From Micromonospora chokoriensis (lineage in GTDB: Bacteria > Actinomycetota > Actinomycetes > Mycobacteriales > Micromonosporaceae): a DNA stretch of 64,000 nucleotides. The translations under genes were made by a program, and so were the position numbers. Within the stretch, counting starts at the first letter, position 1; each line of letters opens with the position of its first letter. Under the pieces are notes generated by a model. The model saw nothing but the letters and a program-made list of their open reading frames with translations, searched no databases and had not been told where the DNA came from. The stretch lies in the NCBI RefSeq assembly GCF_000718555.1, contig NZ_JOAN01000027.1, positions 1-64,000 of the forward strand, given 5' to 3'. Shown one piece after another: positions 54,753 through 63,021 of the stretch.

Positions 54753-55484
54753 ATGGCTCTGATTGCGTACGACGGCGTGGACGCGGCGGCGTTTCAGACG
54801 ACTCGGCACCTGCGGGACGACGACCTTGCGACCTGGCGTCAGGCGATCGGCCGGTACTTCGAGCCCCGGCCGGGGATGCGCCTGCTCGACCTCGGGTGCG
54901 GTACCGGCAGCTGGGCACAGGCGTTCCGTGCGTGGTGGCCCGAGCTCGATGTCGTGGCGGTGGACCCCTCGGCGGCAATGCGCGAGCGGGCGGTGTTCCA
55001 GTCGGTCATCCCGGGGGCCGCCGACGACATTCCGTGCGAGGACGGGAGTCTCGACGGGGTGTGGCTCTCCACCGTGATTCACCATGTTCCCGACCTCGCC
55101 GCGGCAGCCCGAGAAATCCGGCGGGTGCTGAAACCTGGTGCTCCGGTGCTGATCCGGTCCGCGTTCGCCGGCCGGCACGAGGCGATCAGCCTGTTCCGCT
55201 GGTTCCCGGAGGCCGTTGCCGTGCTCGACCGCTACCCGAGCATCGCCGACGTCGAGGCGGCGTTCGCCACCGCCGCGCTCAGGACCGTCGGCTGCGAGCC
55301 GGTTTCGCAGGTGACCGCCCCGTCAGTCGCCGAGGCCGCCGCCGGACTTCGCCGCGAAGCACACACCCCGCTACAGCTGATCAGCGACGAGGAGTACGCG
55401 GCGGGCGTCGCCCGCTTGAACGATGCCGCACGAACGCAGTCCGGACCGGTCATCGACGCCCTCGACCTGCTGGTGCTCCGGTGA
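54753..55484 (+). CDS. Class I SAM-dependent methyltransferase
   Basis: A 243-residue protein from ATG 54753. Motif I is MRLLDLGCGTGSWAQAF, then DVVAVDPS, and GVWLSTVIHHVPDLAAAARE is motif IV with the small-molecule methyltransferase pattern; EIRRVLKPGAPVLIRSAF follows. This is UbiE/SAM-type chemistry on an unknown small molecule. The TTG at 54741 is an alternative start. It stands alone. Confidence 0.85.
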   Translation: MALIAYDGVDAAAFQTTRHLRDDDLATWRQAIGRYFEPRPGMRLLDLGCGTGSWAQAFRAWWPELDVVAVDPSAAMRERAVFQSVIPGAADDIPCEDGSLDGVWLSTVIHHVPDLAAAAREIRRVLKPGAPVLIRSAFAGRHEAISLFRWFPEAVAVLDRYPSIADVEAAFATAALRTVGCEPVSQVTAPSVAEAAAGLRREAHTPLQLISDEEYAAGVARLNDAARTQSGPVIDALDLLVLR

Positions 55485-55528
55485 GCCCTGCCCGGCCGGC
55501 CAGGTCGCCATCCAAGGCCCTCAGTCAC

Positions 55529-55999
55529 TCAAGATGGAGGCTCGACTGACCGACCGAGATACCTCCGCAGCTCAGTGACCTCCTCGTCGGTAAGGACGGG
55601 GGCGAAGTCGAGGTGCTCGCTGGGGTAGACGGCGGTGCCGGAGCCGGCCACCGTGACGAACCAGGCACCCTCGTGGCTGAACCAGTGCGCCTGCCCGGCC
55701 ACACCGAGGTCGACGACATCCGCTCCGGTGGACTCACCGGCCGAGACGATTCGCACCCACTGCCCGTCGCGTCCATACGGCGGCTGAGGGATCGTCACGT
55801 CCAGGCGCTCCCCGGCGATCCGATCCGTCGGCACGCCGAACAGTCGGGCCGCACCCTCGGTTGCCACCGTTCTCAGCGCTCTCAGACTGCGGGTGGTGCC
55901 GACCAGCACCTCCCCGTCAGGTCCTTCGACCAGCACTGCGTACGAGCGGTCCGGCTCATGGCGGACCCGTGCGCGGAACTGCAGCGGAATGTCAGACAC
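55529..55999 (-). CDS. Hypothetical protein
   Basis: A 156-residue soluble protein with alternating strands (RVRHEPDRSYAVLVEGPDGE, QWVRIVSAGESTGADVVDLG, HWFSHEGAWFVTVAGSGTAV) and a C-terminal helix (LTDEEVTELRRYLGRS). No family recognised. It converges with the methyltransferase gene. Reasonable coding bias and an ATG start support it. Confidence 0.6.
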   Translation of the reverse strand: MSDIPLQFRARVRHEPDRSYAVLVEGPDGEVLVGTTRSLRALRTVATEGAARLFGVPTDRIAGERLDVTIPQPPYGRDGQWVRIVSAGESTGADVVDLGVAGQAHWFSHEGAWFVTVAGSGTAVYPSEHLDFAPVLTDEEVTELRRYLGRSVEPPS

Positions 56000-56048
56000 C
56001 CAACGATGATCCCCTATCTCATCACCCCAGGAACGCCCCCACCCGCGT

Positions 56049-56117
56049 CGATCTTGCAGTTTCGGTTGTCGATACGCGCGGAAAGCCCGCTATGCCGCGA
56101 CAGAAAGTGCAAGATCG
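56049..56117. repeat. Second type of palindromic intergenic repeat
   Basis: Arms CGATCTTGCAGTTTC (56049-56063) and GAAAGTGCAAGATCG (56103-56117) pair at 14 of 15 positions around a 39-base spacer. The arm and spacer lengths equal those of the repeat at 52739-52807 though the sequence differs, so both may belong to one class of mobile palindromes. Confidence 0.6.
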
Positions 56118-56290
56118 CGGGTTGGGATAGGCGGTGTGGGTTGAGCAGTACCTACTCTCGGTGGGGGTGGTGAGCTGGGCGGATTCTGTGCTGAATCGGG
56201 TCGCCGCGCTGGGCGGAGCTGGCAGGCTGGGCTGGCCGCCGCGCACCAAGCGGCGGACGCCGGCCTGGCCGGTGACGAGAGGAGCGCCCG

Positions 56291-57685
56291 GTGACCGACC
56301 GACCGGAGGAGTTCGACCTGCTCGTCGTGGGCGGCGGCAAGGCCGGAAAGACGTTGAGTATGGACGTCGCCCGGTCTGGGCAGCGGGTCGCCATGGTCGA
56401 GCGCGCCATGATCGGCGGCAGCTGCATCAACGTCGCGTGCATCCCGACGAAGGCGCTGGTGACCAGCGCGCGGGCCGTCCGCCAGCTACGTGACGCGTCG
56501 GCGCTCGGCGTGGTGGTGGAGGGCGGCCGGGTCGACGTGGACCTGTTGCGCGCGCACAAGCAGGACGTGGTCGAGGGGATGGTGGCCGCCAATCGGCAGC
56601 AGTTCCTCGACTCCGGCCTGCACCTGGTGATCGGCCAGGCCCGGTTCGTCGGCCCACGGACCGTACGGGTGGCGCTCGCCGACGGCGGTGAGCGGCTGCT
56701 CCGCGGCGCCGACGTGGTGATCAACACAGGCACCCGCCCCCATCTGCCGTCGGTGCCCGGGATGGCCGAGGCCGGCGTGCTCACCAGCGACGAGCTGCTG
56801 CGCCTGGATCGGCTGCCGGCCCGGCTGGTGGTGCTCGGCGGCGGCACCGTCGGGGTGGAGTTCGCGCAGCTGTTCGCGTCGTTCGGCTGCGCGGTAACGC
56901 TGGTCGAGGGCGGTCCACGGCTACTCACCCGGGAGGATCCCGACGTCAGTGACGCGGTGATGCGCGTCTTCCTCGACGACGGCATCGACGTACGGGTGGG
57001 TGTCGCGGTCGCGCGGGTCGACCGCGACGTCGACGGCACGCTCCGGGTGACGCTTGACGACGGCAGCGCGGTGCTCGGGGAGGAAGTGCTGGTGGCCGCC
57101 GGCCGGGAACCGGTCACCGACGGCCTGGGCCTGGACGTGGCCGGCGTACGGCTCGACGACCGCGGGTTCGTGGCGGTCGACGAGCACCTGCGGACCAGCG
57201 CCGCACGGACCTGGGCGGCTGGGGATGTCGCCGGCAGCCCGCAGTTCACCCACGTCTCGTTGGACGACTACCGAATCATCCGGGCGAACCTCGCGGGTGG
57301 CCAGCGCAGCACCGCCGACCGGCTGATCCCGTACACCGTCTTCACCACCCCGGAGCTGGCCCGGATCGGGCTCACCGAGACCGAGGCGCGTCGCGCCGGG
57401 TACGACGTCCAGGTCGCCCACCTGCCGGTCGCCGCCATCCCCCGGGCGCGCACCCTGCGCCAGACCCAGGGCATGTGGAAGGCGGTCGTCGACACCAGCA
57501 CCGACCGGATCCTCGGTGCGGCGCTGCTCGGCGCCGAAGCCGGTGAGGTAATCACTTCGATGCAGCTGGCCATGCTCGCCGGAATGCCGTGGACCGCTCT
57601 GCGCGACGCGGGCATCACCCACCCGACCATGACGGAGGGCCTCAACCTGCTCTTCGCCTCGCTGGAGTCCCGTTCGGTCCGTTGA
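56291..57685 (+). CDS. Pyridine nucleotide-disulfide oxidoreductase (mercuric-reductase/lipoamide-dehydrogenase-like)
   Basis: A 464-residue class I flavoprotein. FAD site LLVVGGGKAGKTLSMDVA, active-site disulfide GGSCINVACIPTKALV, NAD(P) site LVVLGGGTVGVEFAQLF, second FAD motif TWAAGDVAGSPQFTHV, and a dimer domain with TVFTTPELARIGLTETEA. The end of the family catalytic motif reads AGITHPTMTEGLN, with the His-Pro-x-x-x-E set. It lacks the N-terminal HMA domain and C-terminal Cys pair of MerA. Substrate unknown. GTG start. Confidence 0.85.
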   Translation: MTDRPEEFDLLVVGGGKAGKTLSMDVARSGQRVAMVERAMIGGSCINVACIPTKALVTSARAVRQLRDASALGVVVEGGRVDVDLLRAHKQDVVEGMVAANRQQFLDSGLHLVIGQARFVGPRTVRVALADGGERLLRGADVVINTGTRPHLPSVPGMAEAGVLTSDELLRLDRLPARLVVLGGGTVGVEFAQLFASFGCAVTLVEGGPRLLTREDPDVSDAVMRVFLDDGIDVRVGVAVARVDRDVDGTLRVTLDDGSAVLGEEVLVAAGREPVTDGLGLDVAGVRLDDRGFVAVDEHLRTSAARTWAAGDVAGSPQFTHVSLDDYRIIRANLAGGQRSTADRLIPYTVFTTPELARIGLTETEARRAGYDVQVAHLPVAAIPRARTLRQTQGMWKAVVDTSTDRILGAALLGAEAGEVITSMQLAMLAGMPWTALRDAGITHPTMTEGLNLLFASLESRSVR

Positions 57686-57689
57686 GCGC

Positions 57690-57997
57690 CGTGCGGGCCG
57701 CCCGCCCCAGGCAACCAAGCGGTTGTACAACTCGCTCGGGCTGGGTCCGTCGTGCGAGTTGAGGTGGCAGAGATCCTGGATGGCCTCGTAGAACATGCCC
57801 GCCAGGTAGATGGTCAGTCCCGACAGGTTGTCATCGAACTCGGCCCTGAGCAGCAGCCTCGCGTCGGGGCAGGGCCACTGCTGGCCGTCCGCCCGGCAAC
57901 ACCACATCGGGCGCAGCGGGGTGTGCCTCTCGCCGTCGCGCACCGGGTGGGCCGGGTGTCTGTGCCGGTCCGTATAGACCTGTTGAGTCGCGCTCAC
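57690..57997 (-). CDS. Small hypothetical (flavin-reductase-annotated type) protein, 3' end unclear
   Basis: From GTG 57997: SATQQVYTDRHRHPAHPVRD, RPMWCCRADGQQWPCPDARL, LLRAEFDDNLSGLTIYLAGM and ELYNRLVAWGG. The W-x-C ... WPC-x-x-AR pattern fits small actinobacterial proteins, often annotated as flavin reductase, that lie beside XRE regulators. Its GTGA overlaps the upstream stop. No stop codon follows in frame until 56921, deep inside the antisense of the flavoprotein gene, so I end the recognisable part near 57690; a lost stop or frameshift is likely. Confidence 0.55.
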
Positions 57998-58269
57998 CGC
58001 TGACCGGCCAGGTTCAGTCGGATCGCCGAGGCGAGCACCTGGTGCTCGAAGCAGGACCCGGTGCCGCAGTCTGGGGGGTCCTGACGCCGGCACACGTGCC
58101 CTTTCACCCACACCCGGCCGTTGATCGCCCCCGGATAGGTGGCCACTACAGTCACCAACTCGTCCCGTCGGGCGAGCACGGTGGGCTCGCGAAACCACTC
58201 CCCGGCCAGCAGGAACAGCTTGGTTCCGACGGGGACCTCCACGGTCGCCGCTCTCCCAATCCAGCTCAT
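57994..58269 (-). CDS. Small hypothetical protein
   Basis: A 91-residue protein from ATG 58269: SWIGRAATVEVPVGTKLFLL, AGEWFREPTVLARRDELVTV, and NGRVWVKGHVCRRQDPPDCG with three cysteines in the C-terminal part. GGTGA precedes the ATG. It is coupled by a four-base overlap to the next gene and divergent from an XRE regulator, a locus type repeated many times in actinobacterial genomes. Confidence 0.7.
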   Translation of the reverse strand: MSWIGRAATVEVPVGTKLFLLAGEWFREPTVLARRDELVTVVATYPGAINGRVWVKGHVCRRQDPPDCGTGSCFEHQVLASAIRLNLAGQR

Positions 58270-58292
58270 TACATCACCCCCAAGGGTTGCGC

Positions 58293-58331
58293 GTGGTGGC
58301 CGACACACGCGTGATTCCGGTCGGCCACCAC
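58293..58331. promoter_or_regulatory. Inverted repeat in the divergent regulator region
   Basis: Perfect 12-bp arms GTGGTGGCCGAC (58293-58304) and GTCGGCCACCAC (58320-58331), 15-base spacer, between the small-gene pair and the XRE regulator. A candidate operator or attenuator for either side. Confidence 0.55.
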
Positions 58332-58466
58332 AACCAACGGCTACGACAGACCACGCCCGGTCCGGCAGCGATCCGCCGCGCCTATTCCTGCCGCTCGAAG
58401 ATCGACCGACATGGGTAGCGTGGCCGCTACGCTGGGGGTTGTGGCAGCCGTGAGCAGTGGGCCCAC

Positions 58467-59711
58467 ATGGGAACCCACACGCCGGAGGGCGAGATGGACG
58501 GTTTCGGGGACACACTCAGGCAGCACCGCAAGGCCGCCGGCTGGTCGCTGCGGAAGTTCGCCGAGCTGACGGCGTACGACTTCGGCTACCTCGGGCAGAT
58601 CGAACGCGGCGACCGCCCCACCAACGCAGTGGTGGTGGCCGCCTACGACCGCGCGTTGTCGGCTGATGGCGCATTGGTGTCGGCGTACGAGAGCAGGCAG
58701 ACAGGCGACAAGGACGTGCGCAGACGGTCGGTACTCCAGGCGATGGGCGCACTCGCCGCGGTGCCCACGGTGGATCGGCTCGTGGGATGGGAGGCCCTGC
58801 GGCAAGGGCTCAGCGCCGCCGTCGATGTCGACTTCGATGAGTGGACCGAGATTGTCGCGGACTACGGACGCGGCTACTACCGCCAACCGCACGATCAACT
58901 CGTGGCCCAACTTGGGCGGGACCTGACCGTGTTGCAGCACCAGATCGCCGCCGACGGCGGGCACCACCGCCCATTGCTGCTACGCGCCGCTGGCCGCCTG
59001 TCGGTCATCGTGGCGCTCAGCCTGAACGCGTGCGGGCAGACCGTGCTGGCCGGCAGGTGGCGGGCCAGCGCGCAGCGGGTCGCTGACGAGTCCGGCGACG
59101 CAGACATGCGGGTGCTCACCCGGGCGTGGGACGTGGTGAACGGTTGCTACGACGGTCGGACGCCGACCACGGTGGTAGCGCTGGCCGACCAGGTGCTGCC
59201 GCTGATTGACGGCAGATCTTCGGCGGCCACGTGCGGGCTGCTCGCGGGCCGGGCGCAGGCACTCTCGCTCGCCGGCCGACACACGGAGGCGGTGACCTCC
59301 GTGCAGGCCCTCGCCGACCAGGTGGAGGCTCTGCCCGCCACGGTGACCGCCGACGTGGAATCGCTGTGGGGGTGGCCAGAGCACCGGCTTCGGCACACCG
59401 AGTCGTGGGTGTATGCCCACGCCGGTGATCAGCACGCCGCCGAGGCCGCACAGCAACGCGCTCTAGAGCTGTACCCGCCGTCGCAGCAGCGGCTACGCAC
59501 GCAGGTTCAGCTGCACCAGGCGGCTGCGTTGTGCCGCAACGGGCACATCCCCGACGGGTTGCGCCTCGCTGCCGACCTGCTCGATCAACTACCCGCCGAG
59601 CAGCACAACGAGCTCGTGCGGGCGGTTGCCCGGCAGGTTGCCGCCGCCGTTCCCGATGCCGAGCGGCAGCGCCCGGTTTACGGCGAGTTGATGGAGCGGG
59701 TACGCGTCTAA
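58467..59711 (+). CDS. XRE-family regulator with TPR-like C-terminal region
   Basis: A 414-residue protein. HTH about 12-66 (GDTLRQHRKAAGWSLRKFAE, LTAYDFGYLGQIERGDRPTN). VRRRSVLQAMGALAAVP, then a long helical part with TPR-like pairs (QTVLAGRWRASAQRVADESG; RAQALSLAGRHTEAVTSVQA; HAGDQHAAEAAQQRALELY). Typical of actinobacterial regulators paired with small membrane-associated proteins. Start ATG 58467 or the inner ATG 58494. Confidence 0.85.
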   Translation: MGTHTPEGEMDGFGDTLRQHRKAAGWSLRKFAELTAYDFGYLGQIERGDRPTNAVVVAAYDRALSADGALVSAYESRQTGDKDVRRRSVLQAMGALAAVPTVDRLVGWEALRQGLSAAVDVDFDEWTEIVADYGRGYYRQPHDQLVAQLGRDLTVLQHQIAADGGHHRPLLLRAAGRLSVIVALSLNACGQTVLAGRWRASAQRVADESGDADMRVLTRAWDVVNGCYDGRTPTTVVALADQVLPLIDGRSSAATCGLLAGRAQALSLAGRHTEAVTSVQALADQVEALPATVTADVESLWGWPEHRLRHTESWVYAHAGDQHAAEAAQQRALELYPPSQQRLRTQVQLHQAAALCRNGHIPDGLRLAADLLDQLPAEQHNELVRAVARQVAAAVPDAERQRPVYGELMERVRV

Positions 59712-59720
59712 CATCCGGAC

Positions 59721-60257
59721 ATGGGCTTGAGCTACACCACCAGCCACAGCGACGACGCGGCCCGCTTCTTTGGACCGCTGGTCGACCTGTATGAGTGTGT
59801 ATACGCCGAGCCGCCGTACAAGGAGGGCCCCGAGCAGGTGGCCCGTTTCCGCGATCGCCTACCCGGCGAGGCCGACCGGCTCGGCTTCACCCTCGTCACC
59901 GCCGCCGTGGACTCGTCCCTGGTCGGTGCCGCGTACGGGTGGACCATGTCCGCCGGTGATTGGTGGTCCCGGGCCGACTCCGACCCACCCGCCGGGATCC
60001 GTGCAGCGGCGAAACTGGCCGTGATGGAGTGGATCGTCCAGCCCCATCGTCGCGGCGAAGGCGTTGGCGCGCAGCTGATTCGCCGGCTGCTCGCCGACCG
60101 GTCGGAGCGGTACGCCACTCTTGCCTCCGACCCTCGCTCCCGGGCCCGGGAGGTGTACGCGCGCAACGGGTGGAAGCAGGTCGGCACGTCAGTCCTGCCG
60201 TGGGGCCCGCCCATGGACCTCCTCGTCCTCGACCTTGACCCGAAGCCGGTCGGCTGA
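59721..60257 (+). CDS. GNAT-family N-acetyltransferase
   Basis: A 178-residue GNAT protein beginning nine bases after the XRE gene, thus probably co-transcribed. KLAVMEWIVQPHRRGEGVGA followed by QLIRRLLADR is the acetyl-CoA loop; REVYARNGWKQVGTSVLPWG closes the fold. N-terminal half has VDLYECVYAEPPYKEGPEQV. Substrate unknown. Confidence 0.85.
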   Translation: MGLSYTTSHSDDAARFFGPLVDLYECVYAEPPYKEGPEQVARFRDRLPGEADRLGFTLVTAAVDSSLVGAAYGWTMSAGDWWSRADSDPPAGIRAAAKLAVMEWIVQPHRRGEGVGAQLIRRLLADRSERYATLASDPRSRAREVYARNGWKQVGTSVLPWGPPMDLLVLDLDPKPVG

Positions 60258-60291
60258 GCGCCACGAGGCCCGTCCGGCAACTGCGCAACAG

Positions 60292-61059
60292 CTACGCGGC
60301 GATCTCGTCGCGTACCCGGTGTTGGAAAGCGCGGGCCTGTGCCCCGGTGGGTGGCGGCCCGCCGTGTCGCGCGGCGACCGCCTGGTGGATCACCTCGGCC
60401 CGGTCGCCCGCGTCGATCAGCCGCTGACCGGCCGCCACCTTCGCGAGCCAGACGCCGTCGCGGTGGCGCACCAGCGATCGGCAGGCGCCGAGTACGGCGT
60501 CCTCGGTGCCGGGGGCGGGCTGGTCCTCCGGCGGTGTGGGCAGAGCCAGCCACCAGGACAGCGCCTCGATGAGCAGCCGGCGCAGGTCGGCCGGGGCGAG
60601 GTCGGTGAAGACCTCCCCTGCCGGTGGCCCGAGCAGCGGCAGTCCACTCTGGTGCAGGATGCTGCGGTCGAGGCCGTACCAGAAGCGGCCGTCGGCGGCC
60701 GGGCGGTCGGCGGGGTCGAGGGTGCTTCGAAACGGCATGCCGGCCCCGGTGTTCAGTTCGACCTCGAAGCCGGGCTCCGGGGTGCCGGAGGCGGCCACCG
60801 CCCGGGTGTAGGCGACCAACTCCAGCCCGCGCGCCGGGCAGGGCAGGGTCTCGTGCCGTAGCCGCGCCACCAACGTCCGCTTGGCGGCGTCGGTGAGCGG
60901 CCCGGTGCTGACCAGCGCCACGTCCACGTCGCTGCGGCCGGGCTGGTATGCCCCGAGCCCCACCGAGCCGGCCGCGTACGCGCCGACCAGGTCGGCTCCG
61001 AGCACGTCCCGGGCGGCGGTGACCAGGTCGTCGAGGTAGCGCTGCAGATCGGAGTCCAC
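60292..61059 (-). CDS. Nucleotidyltransferase, aminoglycoside-adenylyltransferase-like
   Basis: A 255-residue protein. The pol-beta-type site is GAYAAGSVGLGAYQPGRSDV followed by DVALV, giving the G-S ... D-x-D pair. TRAVAASGTPEPGFEVELNT and the C-terminal helices with GTEDAVLGACRSLVRHRDGV match AadA/ANT(3'')-like and DUF4111 proteins. Resistance activity is possible but cannot be claimed from sequence. Confidence 0.8.
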   Translation of the reverse strand: MDSDLQRYLDDLVTAARDVLGADLVGAYAAGSVGLGAYQPGRSDVDVALVSTGPLTDAAKRTLVARLRHETLPCPARGLELVAYTRAVAASGTPEPGFEVELNTGAGMPFRSTLDPADRPAADGRFWYGLDRSILHQSGLPLLGPPAGEVFTDLAPADLRRLLIEALSWWLALPTPPEDQPAPGTEDAVLGACRSLVRHRDGVWLAKVAAGQRLIDAGDRAEVIHQAVAARHGGPPPTGAQARAFQHRVRDEIAA

Positions 61060-61095
61060 GGGCCATCATGACGCACGAGTCGTTACCGGACGGGA

Positions 61096-62436
61096 CTACC
61101 CCGCGTAGAGCAGCAGCAGACCGGCGACGGTGTACGCGACCATCAGTGCCAGCAACGGGAGTTGGCCGGCCACCGCCCGAGCCCGGGGGAACAGGTAGAG
61201 GGCACGGTCGTGGGCGAGCAGCGTGCCGAGCAGGTGCCCGAGGACGATGACGGTGATCTGGAGGGTGGCCACCCCGGAGGGCGTCACCAGGGTGGTGTTC
61301 GGCTCCCAGTCGGCGGTGCCGAGCCAGTTGGCGCCGGTGCCCAGGGGGTCGGAGAGCAACGCGACGGTGCGCTGGCCTTCCAGGATGAGCAGCGAGTAGT
61401 AGTGCGCCACCACGTACCCCACCGCGATCGGCACGATGGAGTGGGCGATCTCGCCGGGCACCCGCCGGGTGTCGGCCGCGTCGGCGCGGCCGATGCGCGC
61501 GGCGGCGCCGGTGGCGGCGAGGTACGCCACCGCGACGGCGGCGATGACGAGGCTCAGACCGGCGCTGCCGGTGACCGCCGGGTGCAGGCCGTTCTCCTGG
61601 CTGAAGCGCAACCAGCCCGGCGCGTTGGAGAGGCTGTCGTACATGGTCGAGCCGAGCAGCACGATCACCACGGCGACCAGACCGGGGCGGGGGCGCAGGC
61701 CGGCGATCCCGTCGAGCGGGTTGCGCCACACCAGGACGCCGTCCGCGGCGCGGCCGAGCGGGGCGAGCTGACCGATCAGGGTGCTGTACGCCTCGAACGG
61801 GTCGGCGCGGTCGAACCAGCTAGCGCCGAACAACACCGCCCCGGCCAGTAGGACCACCACGTACGCGGCCAGCCAGGCGGTGATGACCGGCAGGGTGGCC
61901 CGGTCGGGGGCGACCAACTCCAGCCAGACGAACCCGAACAGGGTGGCGGCGGCCGGCCACCACCCGACGCCGTCGGGCAGCTCACGCAGGCCCCGGTTCG
62001 GGTCACGCCGCGCTGCCAGCGCCGCGAGCAGGTGCACCGTACGCAGCGGGTTGACCGCCCGCCAGACCGGGCCGAGCAGCAGCGACAGCGGTGCCAGGCC
62101 AACCCAGAGCAGCACGTAGAGCGCACCGGCGGTCGGGTTGTCGGCGGTGTCCGGCCCGCCCAGCAGAGCGAGGCAGAACAAGGCGGCGGCGAGCAGGCCG
62201 AGCCCGCGCAGCGCCCACCGGAACGCGGACGCGTCGACGAGTCGGGCAAGCCAGCGCGGCGTCGGGCGACCACCGGCGGCGTCCCGGTCGAGCCGGGGTT
62301 CGCGCCAGAGCAGGCCCAGCGCGACGAACGTGACGACGAGGGTCAGCGCGGCGGCGATGACGAGCTGCGGCAACGTGATCGGCAGGTCCTGGCGGCCACC
62401 GACGCCGTGTGCCAGCAGGGTGGGAGTGGCCGTCAT
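61096..62436 (-). CDS. Multi-pass membrane protein of the CopC-linked group
   Basis: A 446-residue protein with 11-12 hydrophobic segments, for example LPQLVIAAALTLVVTFVALGL and LLALMVAYTVAGLLLLYAG. PVWRAVNPLRTVHLL, WFDRADPFEAYSTLIGQLAP and AHSIVPIAVGYVVAHYYSLL are conserved-looking cytoplasmic or edge motifs. No transporter motif is known to me. It follows the cupredoxin-like lipoprotein after six bases, and CopC is divergent, so a copper-related role is an inference. Confidence 0.75.
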   Translation of the reverse strand: MTATPTLLAHGVGGRQDLPITLPQLVIAAALTLVVTFVALGLLWREPRLDRDAAGGRPTPRWLARLVDASAFRWALRGLGLLAAALFCLALLGGPDTADNPTAGALYVLLWVGLAPLSLLLGPVWRAVNPLRTVHLLAALAARRDPNRGLRELPDGVGWWPAAATLFGFVWLELVAPDRATLPVITAWLAAYVVVLLAGAVLFGASWFDRADPFEAYSTLIGQLAPLGRAADGVLVWRNPLDGIAGLRPRPGLVAVVIVLLGSTMYDSLSNAPGWLRFSQENGLHPAVTGSAGLSLVIAAVAVAYLAATGAAARIGRADAADTRRVPGEIAHSIVPIAVGYVVAHYYSLLILEGQRTVALLSDPLGTGANWLGTADWEPNTTLVTPSGVATLQITVIVLGHLLGTLLAHDRALYLFPRARAVAGQLPLLALMVAYTVAGLLLLYAG

Positions 62437-62441
62437 GTCGC

Positions 62442-62918
62442 TCAGCGGACGACGAGCTGGAAGAGCACCAGTTCGGTTTCGTGCGTCTCCACCTCGAACA
62501 GCCCGGTCTTGTCGGCCCGGAACTCCACCGAGGCGGGCGTGCCGGCCGGCAGTCGGGCACCCAGGTCGTAGCCGTGTACGTGCAACTCGTCGGGCACGTC
62601 GGAGGTGACCGTGATCCGCACCAGCTGGCCCTTACTGACGGTGACCCGGCCGGTCGGCGGATCGACCCGCCGCTTGGCGATCGTGACGGTGATCTGCTGG
62701 TCCACCGCGGCGGTGCTGGCGGAGGCGCTGGGTGCGCTGGTGGCCGTCGGGGTCGGCGCGGTGGCGGTGGCGCTGGGCGGGGCCGCGGACGTCGGCGCCG
62801 TCGAGGGGGTGGCCACGGAGGGGTCGTCGTCCTGCCCGCAACCGGCGAGGACCAGGGCGGCGAGGGCGGCGGCGGCGAGAGCGGCGGAGGTACGAGCGGC
62901 GGGGGTACGGACGAACAC
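62442..62918 (-). CDS. Cupredoxin-like lipoprotein
   Basis: A 158-residue lipoprotein from GTG 62918 (GGAG eight bases upstream). The signal peptide ends at LVLAGC with the lipidated Cys. A Ser/Thr/Ala/Pro linker is followed by a ~90-residue beta domain (VTVSKGQLVRITVTSDVPDE, LHVHGYDLGARLPAGTPASV, FRADKTGLFEVETHETELVL). His-x-His in DELHVHGY and ETHE could bind copper, though the classical Cys of blue-copper proteins is absent. Operon with the membrane protein downstream. Confidence 0.8.
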   Translation of the reverse strand: MFVRTPAARTSAALAAAALAALVLAGCGQDDDPSVATPSTAPTSAAPPSATATAPTPTATSAPSASASTAAVDQQITVTIAKRRVDPPTGRVTVSKGQLVRITVTSDVPDELHVHGYDLGARLPAGTPASVEFRADKTGLFEVETHETELVLFQLVVR

Positions 62919-63021
62919 GGGCGGACTCCGAACGACGCGAGGGGGACGGGTGTGGAGTTGATCGTCAGGGATGAGAACTCTACGTCTTGTTCGGCGGCGG
63001 GGAAATGACCATGATGAACGA

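Noticed and set aside
59732..61729. 665-codon minus-strand frame
   Set aside because: It crosses the acetyltransferase, nucleotidyltransferase and membrane-protein genes in a wrong frame and is Arg/Pro/Gly-rich, typical of high-GC shadows.
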